NCBI GenBank assembly: GCA_028278205.1
Contig: JANQES010000076.1
Location: 1-48,852, forward strand
Reading direction: 5' to 3'
Length of the DNA stretch: 48,852 bases
From: Rhodothermales bacterium
GTDB lineage: Bacteria > Bacteroidota > Rhodothermia > Rhodothermales > Bin80
Shown: piece after piece, positions 34,514-42,846 of the stretch
Layout: the number at the start of each line of letters is the position of its first letter
How positions within the stretch are numbered: position 1 is the stretch's first letter
Position numbers and translations under genes: made by a program
The notes under the pieces: model-generated
Seen by the model: the letters and a program-made list of their open reading frames with translations, nothing else
Told to the model about the DNA's origin: nothing
Databases searched by the model: none

Positions 34514-34558
34514 GAGAAGGGCCGGACGTTGCGGGCGTCCGGCCCTTCTCAGTTTTTT
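34514..34558 (+). terminator. Strong Rho-independent terminator
   Basis: GAGAAGGGCCGGACG (34514-34528) and CGTCCGGCCCTTCTC (34536-34550) form a perfect 15-bp stem with a 7-base loop, followed by AG and TTTTTT on the plus strand. It ends transcription of the small gene at 34137-34415 and separates it from the convergent gene ending at 34580. Confidence 0.88.
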
Positions 34559-34579
34559 GCTGGTTTCTGGAACGAATCC

Positions 34580-35533
34580 TCACGCCGAGGCCCAGTCGTT
34601 CGGTTCGGCGCCGGGCAATTCCTGGGAGAAGGGCGCTGCGTCGTCGGTCTCCGGGGTGTTTTCGGTTTCTTCCTTGGCAATCAAGGGCAACTCGCTGAGC
34701 CAGATCGTTTCGTAGAAGGCCGTCTCACTGCCGAACCAGCCGACGGTGACGGCGGCGCGCAGGAGCAGGAGGATCTGTTGTGTGATGAAGAGGCCCCAGA
34801 CAGCGCTGCCGGTAGCCGCCGCCACGTTCATGTCGAGCACCGTCGGTAGCAGCAGCAGCACGGCGGCGGGGGCGAACCAGATGAGGTAGAGCGGGCTGGC
34901 CTGCCCGTGGCGGAAGGGCCACGCCATGCCCGTTTGCATCGCCTTCAGCACCGGCTGCTCGCCGATGACCAGGGCCGTCCGCGCATAGTCGTGCATCAGA
35001 TCGAGCACGGCCAGCAGGCTGATCAAGAGCGTCGGCGCCAGCACCGCGTTGACCCAGAACCCGCCGACGGGGCCGGACCAGACGGCGCCGATCACCAGCA
35101 CCACGCCGAGGGTGACAACTACGCCGATGCCCGCCAGCACCGCGAAAGCTACGCCGAGCAGCAGGCCCCTGAGCGTGTAGCGCCCCACGCCCTGCCAGAA
35201 CGACCGGATCTGATCGCCCCGGAGCGCATGGATCAGCCCGACACCGGCGGCGGCTTTCCAGATCAGATACAGCGGGACCATCCACAACAGGTGCAGAAAC
35301 AACACGGCCAGCGCATCACCGGCTTCCTCAATGATATCGGCCCAGAGCACGATGTCGAAGCCGGCGGCGAGGTCTTCGCCGAAGCCCGTCGGCCCGACCG
35401 TGCCCGCGAAGGCCACGGCCACGGGGATCGACAAGATGAGCGCCAGCACGAGGTTCGTCGCATACAGCAACACGACGAGCCCCGGACGGCGTCGAAGGCC
35501 GGAGATACCGGCGGTGAGGCTGGGTTTGATCAT
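34580..35533 (-). CDS. Multi-pass membrane protein, unknown function
   Basis: The protein is 317 residues with about six hydrophobic segments, for example VVLLYATNLVLALILSIPVA, LAVLFLHLLWMVPLYLIWKA, GLLLGVAFAVLAGIGVVVTL, PTLLISLLAVLDLMHDYART and LIWFAPAAVLLLLPTVLDMN. An acidic C-terminal tail follows. It resembles the loose group of uncharacterised bacterial membrane proteins with a YIP1/DUF-like layout, but I cannot assign a family. ATG 35533 (MIKPSLTAGISGLRRRPGLV) is preferred because a basic segment precedes the first helix. The earlier in-frame start at 35578 would add 15 residues that run into a repeat. Confidence 0.65.
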   Translation of the reverse strand: MIKPSLTAGISGLRRRPGLVVLLYATNLVLALILSIPVAVAFAGTVGPTGFGEDLAAGFDIVLWADIIEEAGDALAVLFLHLLWMVPLYLIWKAAAGVGLIHALRGDQIRSFWQGVGRYTLRGLLLGVAFAVLAGIGVVVTLGVVLVIGAVWSGPVGGFWVNAVLAPTLLISLLAVLDLMHDYARTALVIGEQPVLKAMQTGMAWPFRHGQASPLYLIWFAPAAVLLLLPTVLDMNVAAATGSAVWGLFITQQILLLLRAAVTVGWFGSETAFYETIWLSELPLIAKEETENTPETDDAAPFSQELPGAEPNDWASA

Positions 35534-35573
35534 GATGAGAGCGGTGTGCTTGGGTCGATAGGTTTTGCTCGTG

Positions 35574-35727
35574 GTCACTCGTAGTCATTGGCACCCTTCG
35601 GGTGCGTCAAGTGCGCCTGCGGCGCGTCATTCATTGTCATAGGGCGAACTTGACAATGAATGACGGCGAGCGTCAGCGAGCCAACTGACGTGAGCGAAGC
35701 GAACAAATGACGCGAAGCCTATGACTC
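35574..35727. repeat. GTCATT-word hairpin element
   Basis: The central arms GCGTCATTCATTGTCA (35624-35639) and TGACAATGAATGACG (35651-35665) are complementary. Outer words (GTAGTCATTGG near 35581; CAAATGACGCGAAGCC near 35703, then TATGACTCATT) extend the symmetry. A GCACCC-ttc-GGGTGC mini-hairpin at 35591-35605 includes GGCACCC. It occupies nearly the whole gap between two minus-strand genes, ending 4 bases before the stop of the M1 peptidase gene. Confidence 0.65.
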
Positions 35728-35731
35728 ATTC

Positions 35732-37696
35732 TTAAAAAAGACTTCCAATCAAATAAAACAACTGCTGCGCCCAGACGACGACTTTGAACTGTTGTTTGCG
35801 GGCAAACACGTTTGAGGCGTCGAGCGCGCGGCGGTTGTTGAGGCGGTTGACGTCGAGCCAGACGGCGTTGTCGGGGTCGAGGTAGGCTTCGACGGCGGGG
35901 GTGGGTTTGTCGAAGGTGAACGTTTCTGAGGCTGCCTCGCCCTCCCAGGCGCGCTCTTCGGTGCTTCCGTCTTCGAAGCGCACGCGGAGGGTCTGGGGGA
36001 AGATGCCGTCTTCGCGGCGTTCGAGGCGCACCTCGCTTTTGTAGCGCTCGCTGCCCTCGACGGCTTCGACCTCCAGCGCCTCGACGGCATAATCGACGAC
36101 GGCGGTGCCGTAGACGAACTGATCGAAGAACCAGTCGAGGTCTTCGCCGGATACGTCTTCGGCCACGTCCTGGAGGTCGCGTGTGGTCGGGTGGCGGAAG
36201 CGCCAGCGGTCGTAGTAGGTGCGCAGGAAGCGTCGCATCGTCTCCCAGCCGAGGTAGTGCTCCAGCGTGCGCATCACCGTGGCGGGCTTCATGTACGAGG
36301 CCTTGCCGTAGTCGGCGTCTACTTCATATTCCCACGACCGGGTGAAGAGTGCGCCGCGCGAGGGGGTCGATTTGGCGTAGAAGGTGCGTTGTCCGGGGCC
36401 GTCGTCCAGGCGCAGGCCCGGCAGGCTGATGGCCGAACCGGGACTGTAGTGCGTGTCCATGATGCGCGTTTCGACGTACGAATTCATTCCTTCATCGAGC
36501 CACGCTTCTTCGAACTCGTTGCTCGCCAGCAGTCCATAGAAATACTGATGGCCGAACTCGTGGATGGTGACGATCTCCAGGCTGCGCATCCAATCGGGCA
36601 GCAGGTAGGCCGTGCCGCAGGTGATCAGCGTGGGATATTCCATGCCGTTGCTGCCGCCGAGGCCGTCGACGAGCGTCAGCGACGTATACGGATATTCGCC
36701 CACCCACTCGTCGAAGCGTTCGAGGGCGATCTTGACGGCGTCGAAGTGGCGCTGGGCCTGGCCGTCGTGTTCGGGCTGAAGCAGCAGCCGCAGGTTGACG
36801 TGCCGCCAGGTGTCGGTGTATTCGAGGAAGGCGGGGCTGGCCGTCCAGGCAAAGTCGTGTACGTCTTCGGCGCGATAGACGAGCCGCTTCATGCCGCCGT
36901 CGGTCGTCTCGCTCACCCGCACGCCCGAGGCACCGACGACGTACTCTTCGGGCACGTCGATGGTCACGTCGAAGGTGCCGAAGTCGGCGTAAAATTCGCT
37001 GTTTTCGTGGAATTGATGCGTATTCCACTGGCCGCGCGGCGCGTCTTCGGGGACGTAGCGCTGCCCCGGCACTTCGTAGACGCCGAGCTTGGGGAACCAC
37101 TGCGCCACCATGAAAAACCGCGTGCCGTCGCTCTTCTCGCCCCACCCCGTCCGCGCCACAATCCGGGGCAACGTCGATTCGAATTCGACGTCGAGAAAGA
37201 TCGTCTCGCCGGGCTCTACCGGGCGCGGCAGCGGCACGGCGGCCACCGTCTGATCGTCGAGGTTATCGTCGTCGGGATGGAGGTAGACGATGCGGTCGGT
37301 CAGATCGGCGTCGTCGGTGCGGTAGGTCGTCGAGAGCGTGGGCTGATCTCCCGTGGTCACCTTCATACTCTCGATGATGACGCCGCCCCATCGATTCTCC
37401 TCCTCCGCCGAGAAGCCGCGATGCATGCCGCCGCTCTCGCGCATAAACGTCGATTCGTTGTTCTTGAACGCGTTGAGATAGAGATGGAATTGCAGCGAAT
37501 CGACCGGCACGTCGTCCGGGTTGCGCCAGGCGATGCGCTCGGTGCCTCGGACGGTCCGTGCTTCGGGATCGAGCGTGACGTTGAGGGTGTAGGCGACGCG
37601 GCGTTCGCTGAGGGGCTCGTCGTAGATCGTGGCTTTCTGGGCCAGTACCGGCACAGCCAGCGCCAGCACCGTCATCAGGCAAACGGCACGCTTCAT
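35732..37696 (-). CDS. Secreted M1-family zinc aminopeptidase
   Basis: The protein is 654 residues with a cleavable signal (MKRAVCLMTVLALAVPVLAQ). An N-terminal beta-saddle domain precedes the catalytic domain. This has the substrate-binding GGSNGMEYPTL (in place of the classical GAMEN), zinc-binding H379EFGH383 and third ligand E402 in WLDEGMNSY, spaced exactly HEXXH-X18-E. The family removes N-terminal residues from peptides; this Bacteroidota-type branch is exported to the periplasm or surface. A C-terminal domain (EALEVEAVEGSERYKSEVRL) completes it. It is preceded by the ferritin-like gene on the same strand, 75 bases upstream, so co-transcription is possible. Confidence 0.92.
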   Translation of the reverse strand: MKRAVCLMTVLALAVPVLAQKATIYDEPLSERRVAYTLNVTLDPEARTVRGTERIAWRNPDDVPVDSLQFHLYLNAFKNNESTFMRESGGMHRGFSAEEENRWGGVIIESMKVTTGDQPTLSTTYRTDDADLTDRIVYLHPDDDNLDDQTVAAVPLPRPVEPGETIFLDVEFESTLPRIVARTGWGEKSDGTRFFMVAQWFPKLGVYEVPGQRYVPEDAPRGQWNTHQFHENSEFYADFGTFDVTIDVPEEYVVGASGVRVSETTDGGMKRLVYRAEDVHDFAWTASPAFLEYTDTWRHVNLRLLLQPEHDGQAQRHFDAVKIALERFDEWVGEYPYTSLTLVDGLGGSNGMEYPTLITCGTAYLLPDWMRSLEIVTIHEFGHQYFYGLLASNEFEEAWLDEGMNSYVETRIMDTHYSPGSAISLPGLRLDDGPGQRTFYAKSTPSRGALFTRSWEYEVDADYGKASYMKPATVMRTLEHYLGWETMRRFLRTYYDRWRFRHPTTRDLQDVAEDVSGEDLDWFFDQFVYGTAVVDYAVEALEVEAVEGSERYKSEVRLERREDGIFPQTLRVRFEDGSTEERAWEGEAASETFTFDKPTPAVEAYLDPDNAVWLDVNRLNNRRALDASNVFARKQQFKVVVWAQQLFYLIGSLF

Positions 37697-37771
37697 ATCA
37701 AGATGGGGTGATCGAGGGGAAGGATATTCTCCTGGCTAGACGAGGCGGGGCGGAGCAAGGTTACGGCCTCG

Positions 37772-38197
37772 TTAGAGCGGCCAGTCGCGGAGGATACGTT
37801 CAGTTTCCTCCGAGTGGGTGCTTTCGTCGCGGATCATGTCTTCTAGCTGCACGACGAGGCCTTTGTCTCCATAGGCCTCGGCATCCTGCGCGCGTTGGGT
37901 GTAAGCGGCGGTGGCTTTGCGTTCGGCTTCAAAGACGGCTTCCAGCATCTCGCGGTTGGTGTTGGCGGGCGGAACAGGGTGGGCTTCCGACGTCGGCTCG
38001 CCGCCCAGGGCAACGATCTTGTTGGCCAGGAACTGCGCGTGCAGTTGTTCGTCGGCCACTTCCGAAAGGAAGAATTGTGCCAGCTGGGGGCGGTACGGAC
38101 CCGTCGCCTTGGCCGCGTACGTGATGTATTGAATGATGGCGCTGAATTCGCTGGAGAGGTCTTCGTTGAGGCGGTGTATGAGCGTCTGTTTGTCCAT
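37772..38197 (-). CDS. Ferritin-like di-iron protein (bacterioferritin/DPS-like)
   Basis: The 141-residue four-helix protein has di-iron ligand motifs: E in NEDLSSEFSAIIQY, EXXH in ADEQLHAQFL, E in EAERKATAAY and EXXH in RDESTHSEETERIL. It would store or oxidise iron or handle peroxide in the cytoplasm. It is shorter than bacterioferritin (~155), closer to the ferritin-like-domain proteins of unknown detail, so the name is kept broad. ATG 38197 is used because MDKQTLIHRLNEDL is a typical start and the sequence before it is intergenic. It follows the MarR gene on the same strand, 118 bases downstream. Confidence 0.85.
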   Translation of the reverse strand: MDKQTLIHRLNEDLSSEFSAIIQYITYAAKATGPYRPQLAQFFLSEVADEQLHAQFLANKIVALGGEPTSEAHPVPPANTNREMLEAVFEAERKATAAYTQRAQDAEAYGDKGLVVQLEDMIRDESTHSEETERILRDWPL

Positions 38198-38315
38198 GAT
38201 AGTTTTTCGCAAAGGGTTATTCGGGTGTGATGACCTCCTAATAATAATCCACGAGGGGCGCGGATTGTATGGATTTATACGGGATTCTGGATAAGACAAG
38301 ATCATCCCGCAGCCT

Positions 38316-38753
38316 CTACGCCTCCGCCACCGTCGCCCCGATACGGCTCATCAACGTGATCAACACCTCCTGTTCGACCTCGTTGAGCGGCGCGAGCATC
38401 TCGGCGGCGATGGTCTGGTAGAGTTTTTCCTGATCGGCGTAGAGGTCGAGGCCGCTCTCGGTCAGTTCCACCAGCCAGACGCGCCGGTCTTCGCGGCTTC
38501 GCACGCGGCGGACGATTTCCTGGTCTTCGAGCCGGTCTACGAGCGGCGTGATGGCGCTTTGCACCACGCTCAGGTGTTCGGCAATCTCGCCCATACGGCA
38601 CGAGCCGCGCACACCGAGCACGTCTACTGCCAGCAACTCCTGCTTGCTGTACGTCTCATGCGCCGATGACTGCTGCGCGGCGATCTGTGTGAAAAGCACG
38701 CCCATGCGCCGCAGCAGTTGGGCAAACGTTTGTATCTGCGTCTCCGTAGCCAA
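38316..38753 (-). CDS. MarR-family transcriptional regulator
   Basis: The 145-residue winged-helix dimer has recognition-helix region MGEIAEHLSVVQSAITPLVD followed by RLEDQEIVRRVRSREDRRVW, where the DRR in the wing is the family hallmark. MarR proteins repress neighbouring or divergent genes and release DNA when they bind a small phenolic or oxidant. The start is a TTG at 38753 (MATETQIQ) with GAGAGGAAG about 7 bases upstream. It is divergent from a short-chain dehydrogenase (39175) that is a natural candidate target, although a ~160-bp repeat lies between. The ferritin-like gene follows on the same strand. Confidence 0.92.
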   Translation of the reverse strand: MATETQIQTFAQLLRRMGVLFTQIAAQQSSAHETYSKQELLAVDVLGVRGSCRMGEIAEHLSVVQSAITPLVDRLEDQEIVRRVRSREDRRVWLVELTESGLDLYADQEKLYQTIAAEMLAPLNEVEQEVLITLMSRIGATVAEA

Positions 38754-38841
38754 AGCGCTTCCTCTCTGTTGGATTGTTCGATTTGATGAGGCGAGGTTGG
38801 CACCGATGAGGTATGAGTAAATCCTTCGGCAATGGCACCAC

Positions 38842-38999
38842 GGAAAAGTCCCCCTTCGAAGGGGGTGCCCCGACGAAGGAGGGGCGGGGGATGTTCACGC
38901 GGCTTGCTGAATACCTCTCATCAGGCCGCCCGAACATCCCCCTGCGGTGCTTCGCCTTCGCTGCGCACCGCTGTCCCCCTTCGAAGGGGGAATCGCGCA
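38842..38999. repeat. MITE-like long inverted repeat
   Basis: The ends TCCCCCTTCGAAGGGGG (from 38847) and TCCCCCTTCGAAGGGGG (38973-38989) bracket the element. Inside, GGGGATGTTC with CGCGGC (~38887-38905) faces GCCGCC with GAACATCCCC (~38925-38942). A further GCGGTGC/GCACCGC pair lies at ~38945-38971. It is a compound palindrome of about 158 bases in the 421-base MarR/SDR divergent gap. Short CCCCCTTGAGGGGG relatives occur near 19163 and 48793. AT-rich DNA at 39005-39174 probably holds the SDR promoter. Confidence 0.75.
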
Positions 39000-39174
39000 G
39001 GAAGCGATGATCGAAGTAATTTGTCAATGAGCATCAAAGTGCCGCATCTCATCCCTATACATTGAAGATTCTGTAAAGTTCCCATATTGAATAGTTCATT
39101 TTGTGAAACATTCTAATCAAGAAGCAGTAAGACGATCAAACCTTGACCACTCCCACCAACTTGAACATAGAACC

Positions 39175-40101
39175 ATGAGCCAGAAAAAACACTGGACGTT
39201 TGATGATATACCGGATCAGTCGGGGCGCGTTGCCATCGTCACCGGCGCCAACAGCGGCATCGGGTATGAGACCGCGAAAATGCTGGCGGCCCGCCACGCG
39301 CGCGTCGTGATGGCCTGCCGCAGCCTGGACAAAGCCGAGGCGGCCAGAGATCGCCTTGTGAAAGAGGTGCCGGATGCCTCGGTCCGCGTGATGCCGCTCG
39401 ATTTGAGCAGCCTCGCGTCGGTGCGGGCTTTCGCCGAGGCGTTTCTGGCCGAGCACGACCGGCTCGACCTGCTCATCAATAACGCCGGCGTGATGGTCCC
39501 GCCTTTGACCAAAACCGCGGAGGGCTTCGAACTGCAATTCGGCACCAACCACCTCGGTCATTTCGCCCTGACGGGGCTGTTGCTGCCTTTGATCAACCGT
39601 ACGCCGGAGGCTCGGATCGTGACGGTCAGCAGCACCGCGCACCACTTCGGCGCCATCGATTTCGACAATCTAAACGCCGAGAAAGAGTATGCGAAGTGGC
39701 CGTTCTACGGGCAGAGCAAACTGGCTAACCTGCTGTTTACCTACGAGCTTCAGCGGCGTCTTGAGGCCGTCGGGCACACGACGCTCTCCGTAGCCGCGCA
39801 TCCGGGATGGACGGCCACCAACCTCCAAAAAAACAGCGGCCCTACTCAGTTTCTCAATCGCTTCTTCGCGATGACGCCGGACCAGGGCGCCTTGCCGACG
39901 CTCTTCGCTGCCACGGCGCCGAGTATATCCGGCGGGACGTTCTACGGGCCGGACGGCTTCCTCGAAATGAACGGCTACCCGACGCAGGCGCGCTCCAGCC
40001 AGCGATCTCACGATCAGGCGGTGGCAGCCCGGCTCTGGGACGTCTCCGAACAGTTGACGGACGTGCGCTTTGAACAGGAGGCGTACGAACCTGCCGTTTA
40101 A
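39175..40101 (+). CDS. Short-chain dehydrogenase/reductase
   Basis: The protein is 308 residues. The NAD(P)-binding TGANSGIG is at ~23-30, the NNAG motif in LLINNAGVM, the catalytic Ser in VTVSSTAHH, and the YGQSK motif carries catalytic Tyr and Lys. The pattern fits the retinol-dehydrogenase/WWOX-like branch (oxidoreductases on lipophilic alcohols, ketones or xenobiotics); the true substrate is unknown. ATG 39175 (MSQKKHWTFDDIPDQ) is chosen over the frame start at 39103, which adds non-conserved residues. It is divergent from a MarR gene, which may control it. An octamer-word repeat follows the stop. Confidence 0.9.
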   Translation: MSQKKHWTFDDIPDQSGRVAIVTGANSGIGYETAKMLAARHARVVMACRSLDKAEAARDRLVKEVPDASVRVMPLDLSSLASVRAFAEAFLAEHDRLDLLINNAGVMVPPLTKTAEGFELQFGTNHLGHFALTGLLLPLINRTPEARIVTVSSTAHHFGAIDFDNLNAEKEYAKWPFYGQSKLANLLFTYELQRRLEAVGHTTLSVAAHPGWTATNLQKNSGPTQFLNRFFAMTPDQGALPTLFAATAPSISGGTFYGPDGFLEMNGYPTQARSSQRSHDQAVAARLWDVSEQLTDVRFEQEAYEPAV

Positions 40102-40105
40102 TCGA

Positions 40106-40185
40106 ATAGTGTTATAGTGTTTGAGTGTTCTGGTGTTTTAGTTTCTTCAACTCAAACACTATAACACCAAAACACTTAAACACCC
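40106..40185. repeat. Octamer-word hairpin element (GTGTTATA family)
   Basis: The left arm at 40106-40141 is the octamers GTGTTATA, GTGTTTGA, GTGTTCTG, GTGTTTTA. The right arm at 40151-40185 is CTCAAACACTATAACACC, then AAAACACTTAAACACCC, the near-complement. It fills the gap between the SDR and the MBL-fold gene. Its words match those at 27401-27440. Confidence 0.8.
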
Positions 40186-40205
40186 TGGTTTCCAGCTCCC
40201 ATCCC

Positions 40206-41414
40206 ATGAAGCATCAAAAAACAAACGCCGCACCGCGTCGCGCAAAACGCCGGAGATGGCCGCGCGTCGTCGGAGGCTTTCTGGGTCTACTCATCCTTGG
40301 CACAGGCATCATCATGATAGATATCTGGTCGGCCCTCGGCACACGGCCTGAGGGCGCTCGTTTGGAGCGTATTCAACAATCTGAGCAGTTCGTCGACGGG
40401 CGGTTCGTCAACCGGCTTGCGCCGCAGGAGCCGGAGTTTTGGGCCGTGTTGAAGCGGTGGTTGTTTGAGGATAATCCGCTGCGCGAGCCGTCGGAGCCCT
40501 TGCCCGTCGCGCAGCGCGTGGCGCAGGAGTTTGCGAACCCGGCGTCGGAGCCGCGCATCACGTGGTTCGGGCATTCGTCGGTGCTCGTCGAGCTGGACGG
40601 CCAGCGCATCCTCATCGATCCGATGTGGGGCGATTACGCCTCGCCGGGTCGTCTCTTCGGGGTAAAACGATTCTTCGCGCCGCCGATCCCGCTCGACGAC
40701 TTGCCGGAGATCGACGCCGTCGTGCTCTCGCACGATCATTACGATCACCTCGACGAGCCGACCATCAAAGCGTTGCGCGAGCGGGTGCCGTTCTTCGTGG
40801 TGCCGCTCGGCCTCGGCGCGCACCTGGAGTACTGGGGCGTGCCGCCGGAGCGGATCGTCGAACTCGACTGGTGGGAGCGCGTGGACGTTGGCGGCGTGGA
40901 ACTGGTCTGCACCCCGGCGCGGCATTTCTCCGGGCGGATGTTCATCGACCGCGATGCGACGCTCTGGGCCGGCTGGGCGCTGATCGGCCAATCCCGCCGC
41001 GTCTTTTTCAGCGGCGACTCCGGGCTGTTTCCAGGCTTCGAAGAAATCGGCGCGCGCCTCGGCCCGTTCGACGTGACGATGATGGAGACGGGCGCGTACA
41101 ACGCGGACTGGCCCGACGTCCACATGGGGCCGGAGCAGGCCGTCGAGGCGCATCGGATGGTGCGCGGCAGGCTGATGATGCCTATCCACTGGGGCACGTT
41201 CAACCTGGCTTTCCACGGCTGGACGGAACCGGTAGAACGGCTGCTCGTAGCCGCCGAACGCGCCGGCGTGCAGGTCGCCATCCCACGTCCCGGCGAGAGC
41301 ATCACCCCGGCTTCGCCGCCCGGCGTCGAGCGCTGGTGGCCCGCGCAGTCCTGGCAGACTGCCGAACAAGCGCCGGTCGTCTCGACGGGGCTGGTGCCGG
41401 TCGTGGCGGATTGA
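40206..41414 (+). CDS. MBL-fold metal-dependent hydrolase (NAPE-PLD/UlaG-like)
   Basis: The protein is 402 residues. An N-terminal basic stretch and one membrane segment (VVGGFLGLLILGTGIIMIDI, ~24-43) probably anchor it. The metallo-beta-lactamase domain has WFGHSSVLVEL, the zinc motif H176DHYDH181 in LSHDHYDHLDEP, a later CTPARHFSGR His, FFSGDSGLF Asp, and PIHWGTF His. The layout resembles UlaG/NAPE-PLD-type phosphodiesterases, so a phospholipid or lactone substrate is possible but unproven. The start is ATG 40206; the frame upstream of it reads through the repeat. The TGA stop is joined directly to a GAGTCGGG octamer repeat. Confidence 0.88.
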   Translation: MKHQKTNAAPRRAKRRRWPRVVGGFLGLLILGTGIIMIDIWSALGTRPEGARLERIQQSEQFVDGRFVNRLAPQEPEFWAVLKRWLFEDNPLREPSEPLPVAQRVAQEFANPASEPRITWFGHSSVLVELDGQRILIDPMWGDYASPGRLFGVKRFFAPPIPLDDLPEIDAVVLSHDHYDHLDEPTIKALRERVPFFVVPLGLGAHLEYWGVPPERIVELDWWERVDVGGVELVCTPARHFSGRMFIDRDATLWAGWALIGQSRRVFFSGDSGLFPGFEEIGARLGPFDVTMMETGAYNADWPDVHMGPEQAVEAHRMVRGRLMMPIHWGTFNLAFHGWTEPVERLLVAAERAGVQVAIPRPGESITPASPPGVERWWPAQSWQTAEQAPVVSTGLVPVVAD

Positions 41415-41787
41415 TGAGTCGGGGAGCCGGAGAGTCGGGGATTTGTTGAGGTTTGTAGCAGGACGTGGCGTTGGAGTGTGTATGGGGGTGTGGGAGGAAA
41501 AGAATTTTGGATTTTAGATTTTGGATTTTGGATTGGGGGCGATCCGCTTCCTTCAATAATCGAAAAAGCCGCGATGGTTGGAATCGCTGTGGTTTCTTCG
41601 ATTGAGAAAACGGTGCTCGATAAAACCAATCCAAAATCCAAAATCAGAATCTTTCCATACTCTCACACAAACTGAAAACGGCAAAACAATGTTGAACGTC
41701 ACGCACAAAGACAAGAGCCGGCAAAGCGATCTCCGACTCTCCGGCTCCCCGACTCTCCGACTCCCCGACTCCCCGACTCTCCGGCTC
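41411..41787. repeat. Nested compound repeat: octamer arms around a GATTTTG element
   Basis: The outer left arm at 41414-41441 (GAGTCGGGGAGCCGG, then AGAGTCGGGG) faces the outer right arm at 41731-41787, which is seven octamers alternating CTCCGACT, CTCCGGCT and CCCCGACT. Within them is a complete GATTTTG element: left arm 41503-41536, inner stem 41558-41603, right arm 41626-41645. The inner stem is degenerate (AATCGAAAAAGCC against GGTTTCTTCGATT with bulges). The compound fills the whole 406-base gap between the MBL-fold and aldo/keto reductase genes. Confidence 0.8.
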
Positions 41788-41820
41788 AAAAAACAATCAC
41801 CCAATAAACCCTGAATCACC

Positions 41821-42846
41821 ATGAAGTATCGACAACTTGGAAACACGGGCGTGTTCGTTTCGGAATTGTGCATGGGCGCGATGACGTTTGGCGGGACGGG
41901 CGTGTTCGAGATCATCGGAGCGCTGGGCCAGGAGGCGGCCAGCGCGCTGGTGCATAAAGCGCTGGATGCCGGCATCAATTTCTTCGACACGGCGGATGTT
42001 TACGCCCGCCACGAGTCGGAGCAAATCCTGGGCAAGGCGTTGGGCGCCCATCGCAAGGAGGTGCTCATCGCCACGAAAGTCCGGGGCCGCATGGGCGACA
42101 ACGTCAACGCGGTGGGCCTGACCCGGCATCACATCATGAATCAGGTAGAAGCCAGCCTCAAGGCGCTGGGCACCGATTATATCGATCTCTACCAGATTCA
42201 TATGGTCGATCCCATCACGCCCCTCGAAGAGACGCTCCGGGCGCTGGACGACCTCGTGCGGCAGGGCAAGGTGCGCTACATCGGCTGCTCGAACCTCACG
42301 GCCTGGCAGGTGATGAAAGCCCTCGGCCTCTCGCGCCTGCACGGCTGGGAGTCCTTCTGCTCCATCCAGGCCTATTATTCCATCGCCGGGCGCGATCTGG
42401 AACGCGAGATCATCCCGCTGACCGAAGACCAGAACCTCGCCATTCTGCCGTGGAGCCCGCTGGCCGGCGGCTTTCTGACGGGCAAATACACCCGCGAAAA
42501 AGCCGGCAGCGAGGGCGACCGCCGCGCCAACTTCGACTTCCCGCCGCTGGACAAAGAACGCGGGTATGACATCGTCGAGGTCATGCAGGAGCTTGCCGAT
42601 GCGCATCAGGCGTCGGTGGCGCAAATCGCCCTCGCCTGGCTGCTTCACCAGTCGCAGGTGACCAGCGTGATCATCGGGGCCAAAAAGATGCATCAGTTGG
42701 AAGACAACCTCAAAGCCGTCGATATCCAGCTTTCCGACGACGAATTAAATCGCCTGGATGAAGTAAGCCGGCTGACCCCCGAATATCCCCACTGGATGCA
42801 GGCGCTCCCGAGCGACCGCATGCCGGGGGCCAAAGGATGGGCATGA
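41821..42846 (+). CDS. Aldo/keto reductase
   Basis: This 341-residue NADPH-dependent (beta/alpha)8-barrel oxidoreductase has NFFDTADVYARHESE with the catalytic Asp and Tyr, ATKVRG with the catalytic Lys, and YQIHMVD with the catalytic His. The cofactor-binding end (GAKKMHQLEDNLKAVDIQL) is present. It belongs to the YhdN/Tas-like branch (MKYRQLGNTGVFVSELCMGA); the substrate is an unknown aldehyde or ketone. It overlaps the next gene by 4 bases (ATGA), so the two form a translationally coupled operon and probably act together. Confidence 0.93.
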   Translation: MKYRQLGNTGVFVSELCMGAMTFGGTGVFEIIGALGQEAASALVHKALDAGINFFDTADVYARHESEQILGKALGAHRKEVLIATKVRGRMGDNVNAVGLTRHHIMNQVEASLKALGTDYIDLYQIHMVDPITPLEETLRALDDLVRQGKVRYIGCSNLTAWQVMKALGLSRLHGWESFCSIQAYYSIAGRDLEREIIPLTEDQNLAILPWSPLAGGFLTGKYTREKAGSEGDRRANFDFPPLDKERGYDIVEVMQELADAHQASVAQIALAWLLHQSQVTSVIIGAKKMHQLEDNLKAVDIQLSDDELNRLDEVSRLTPEYPHWMQALPSDRMPGAKGWA

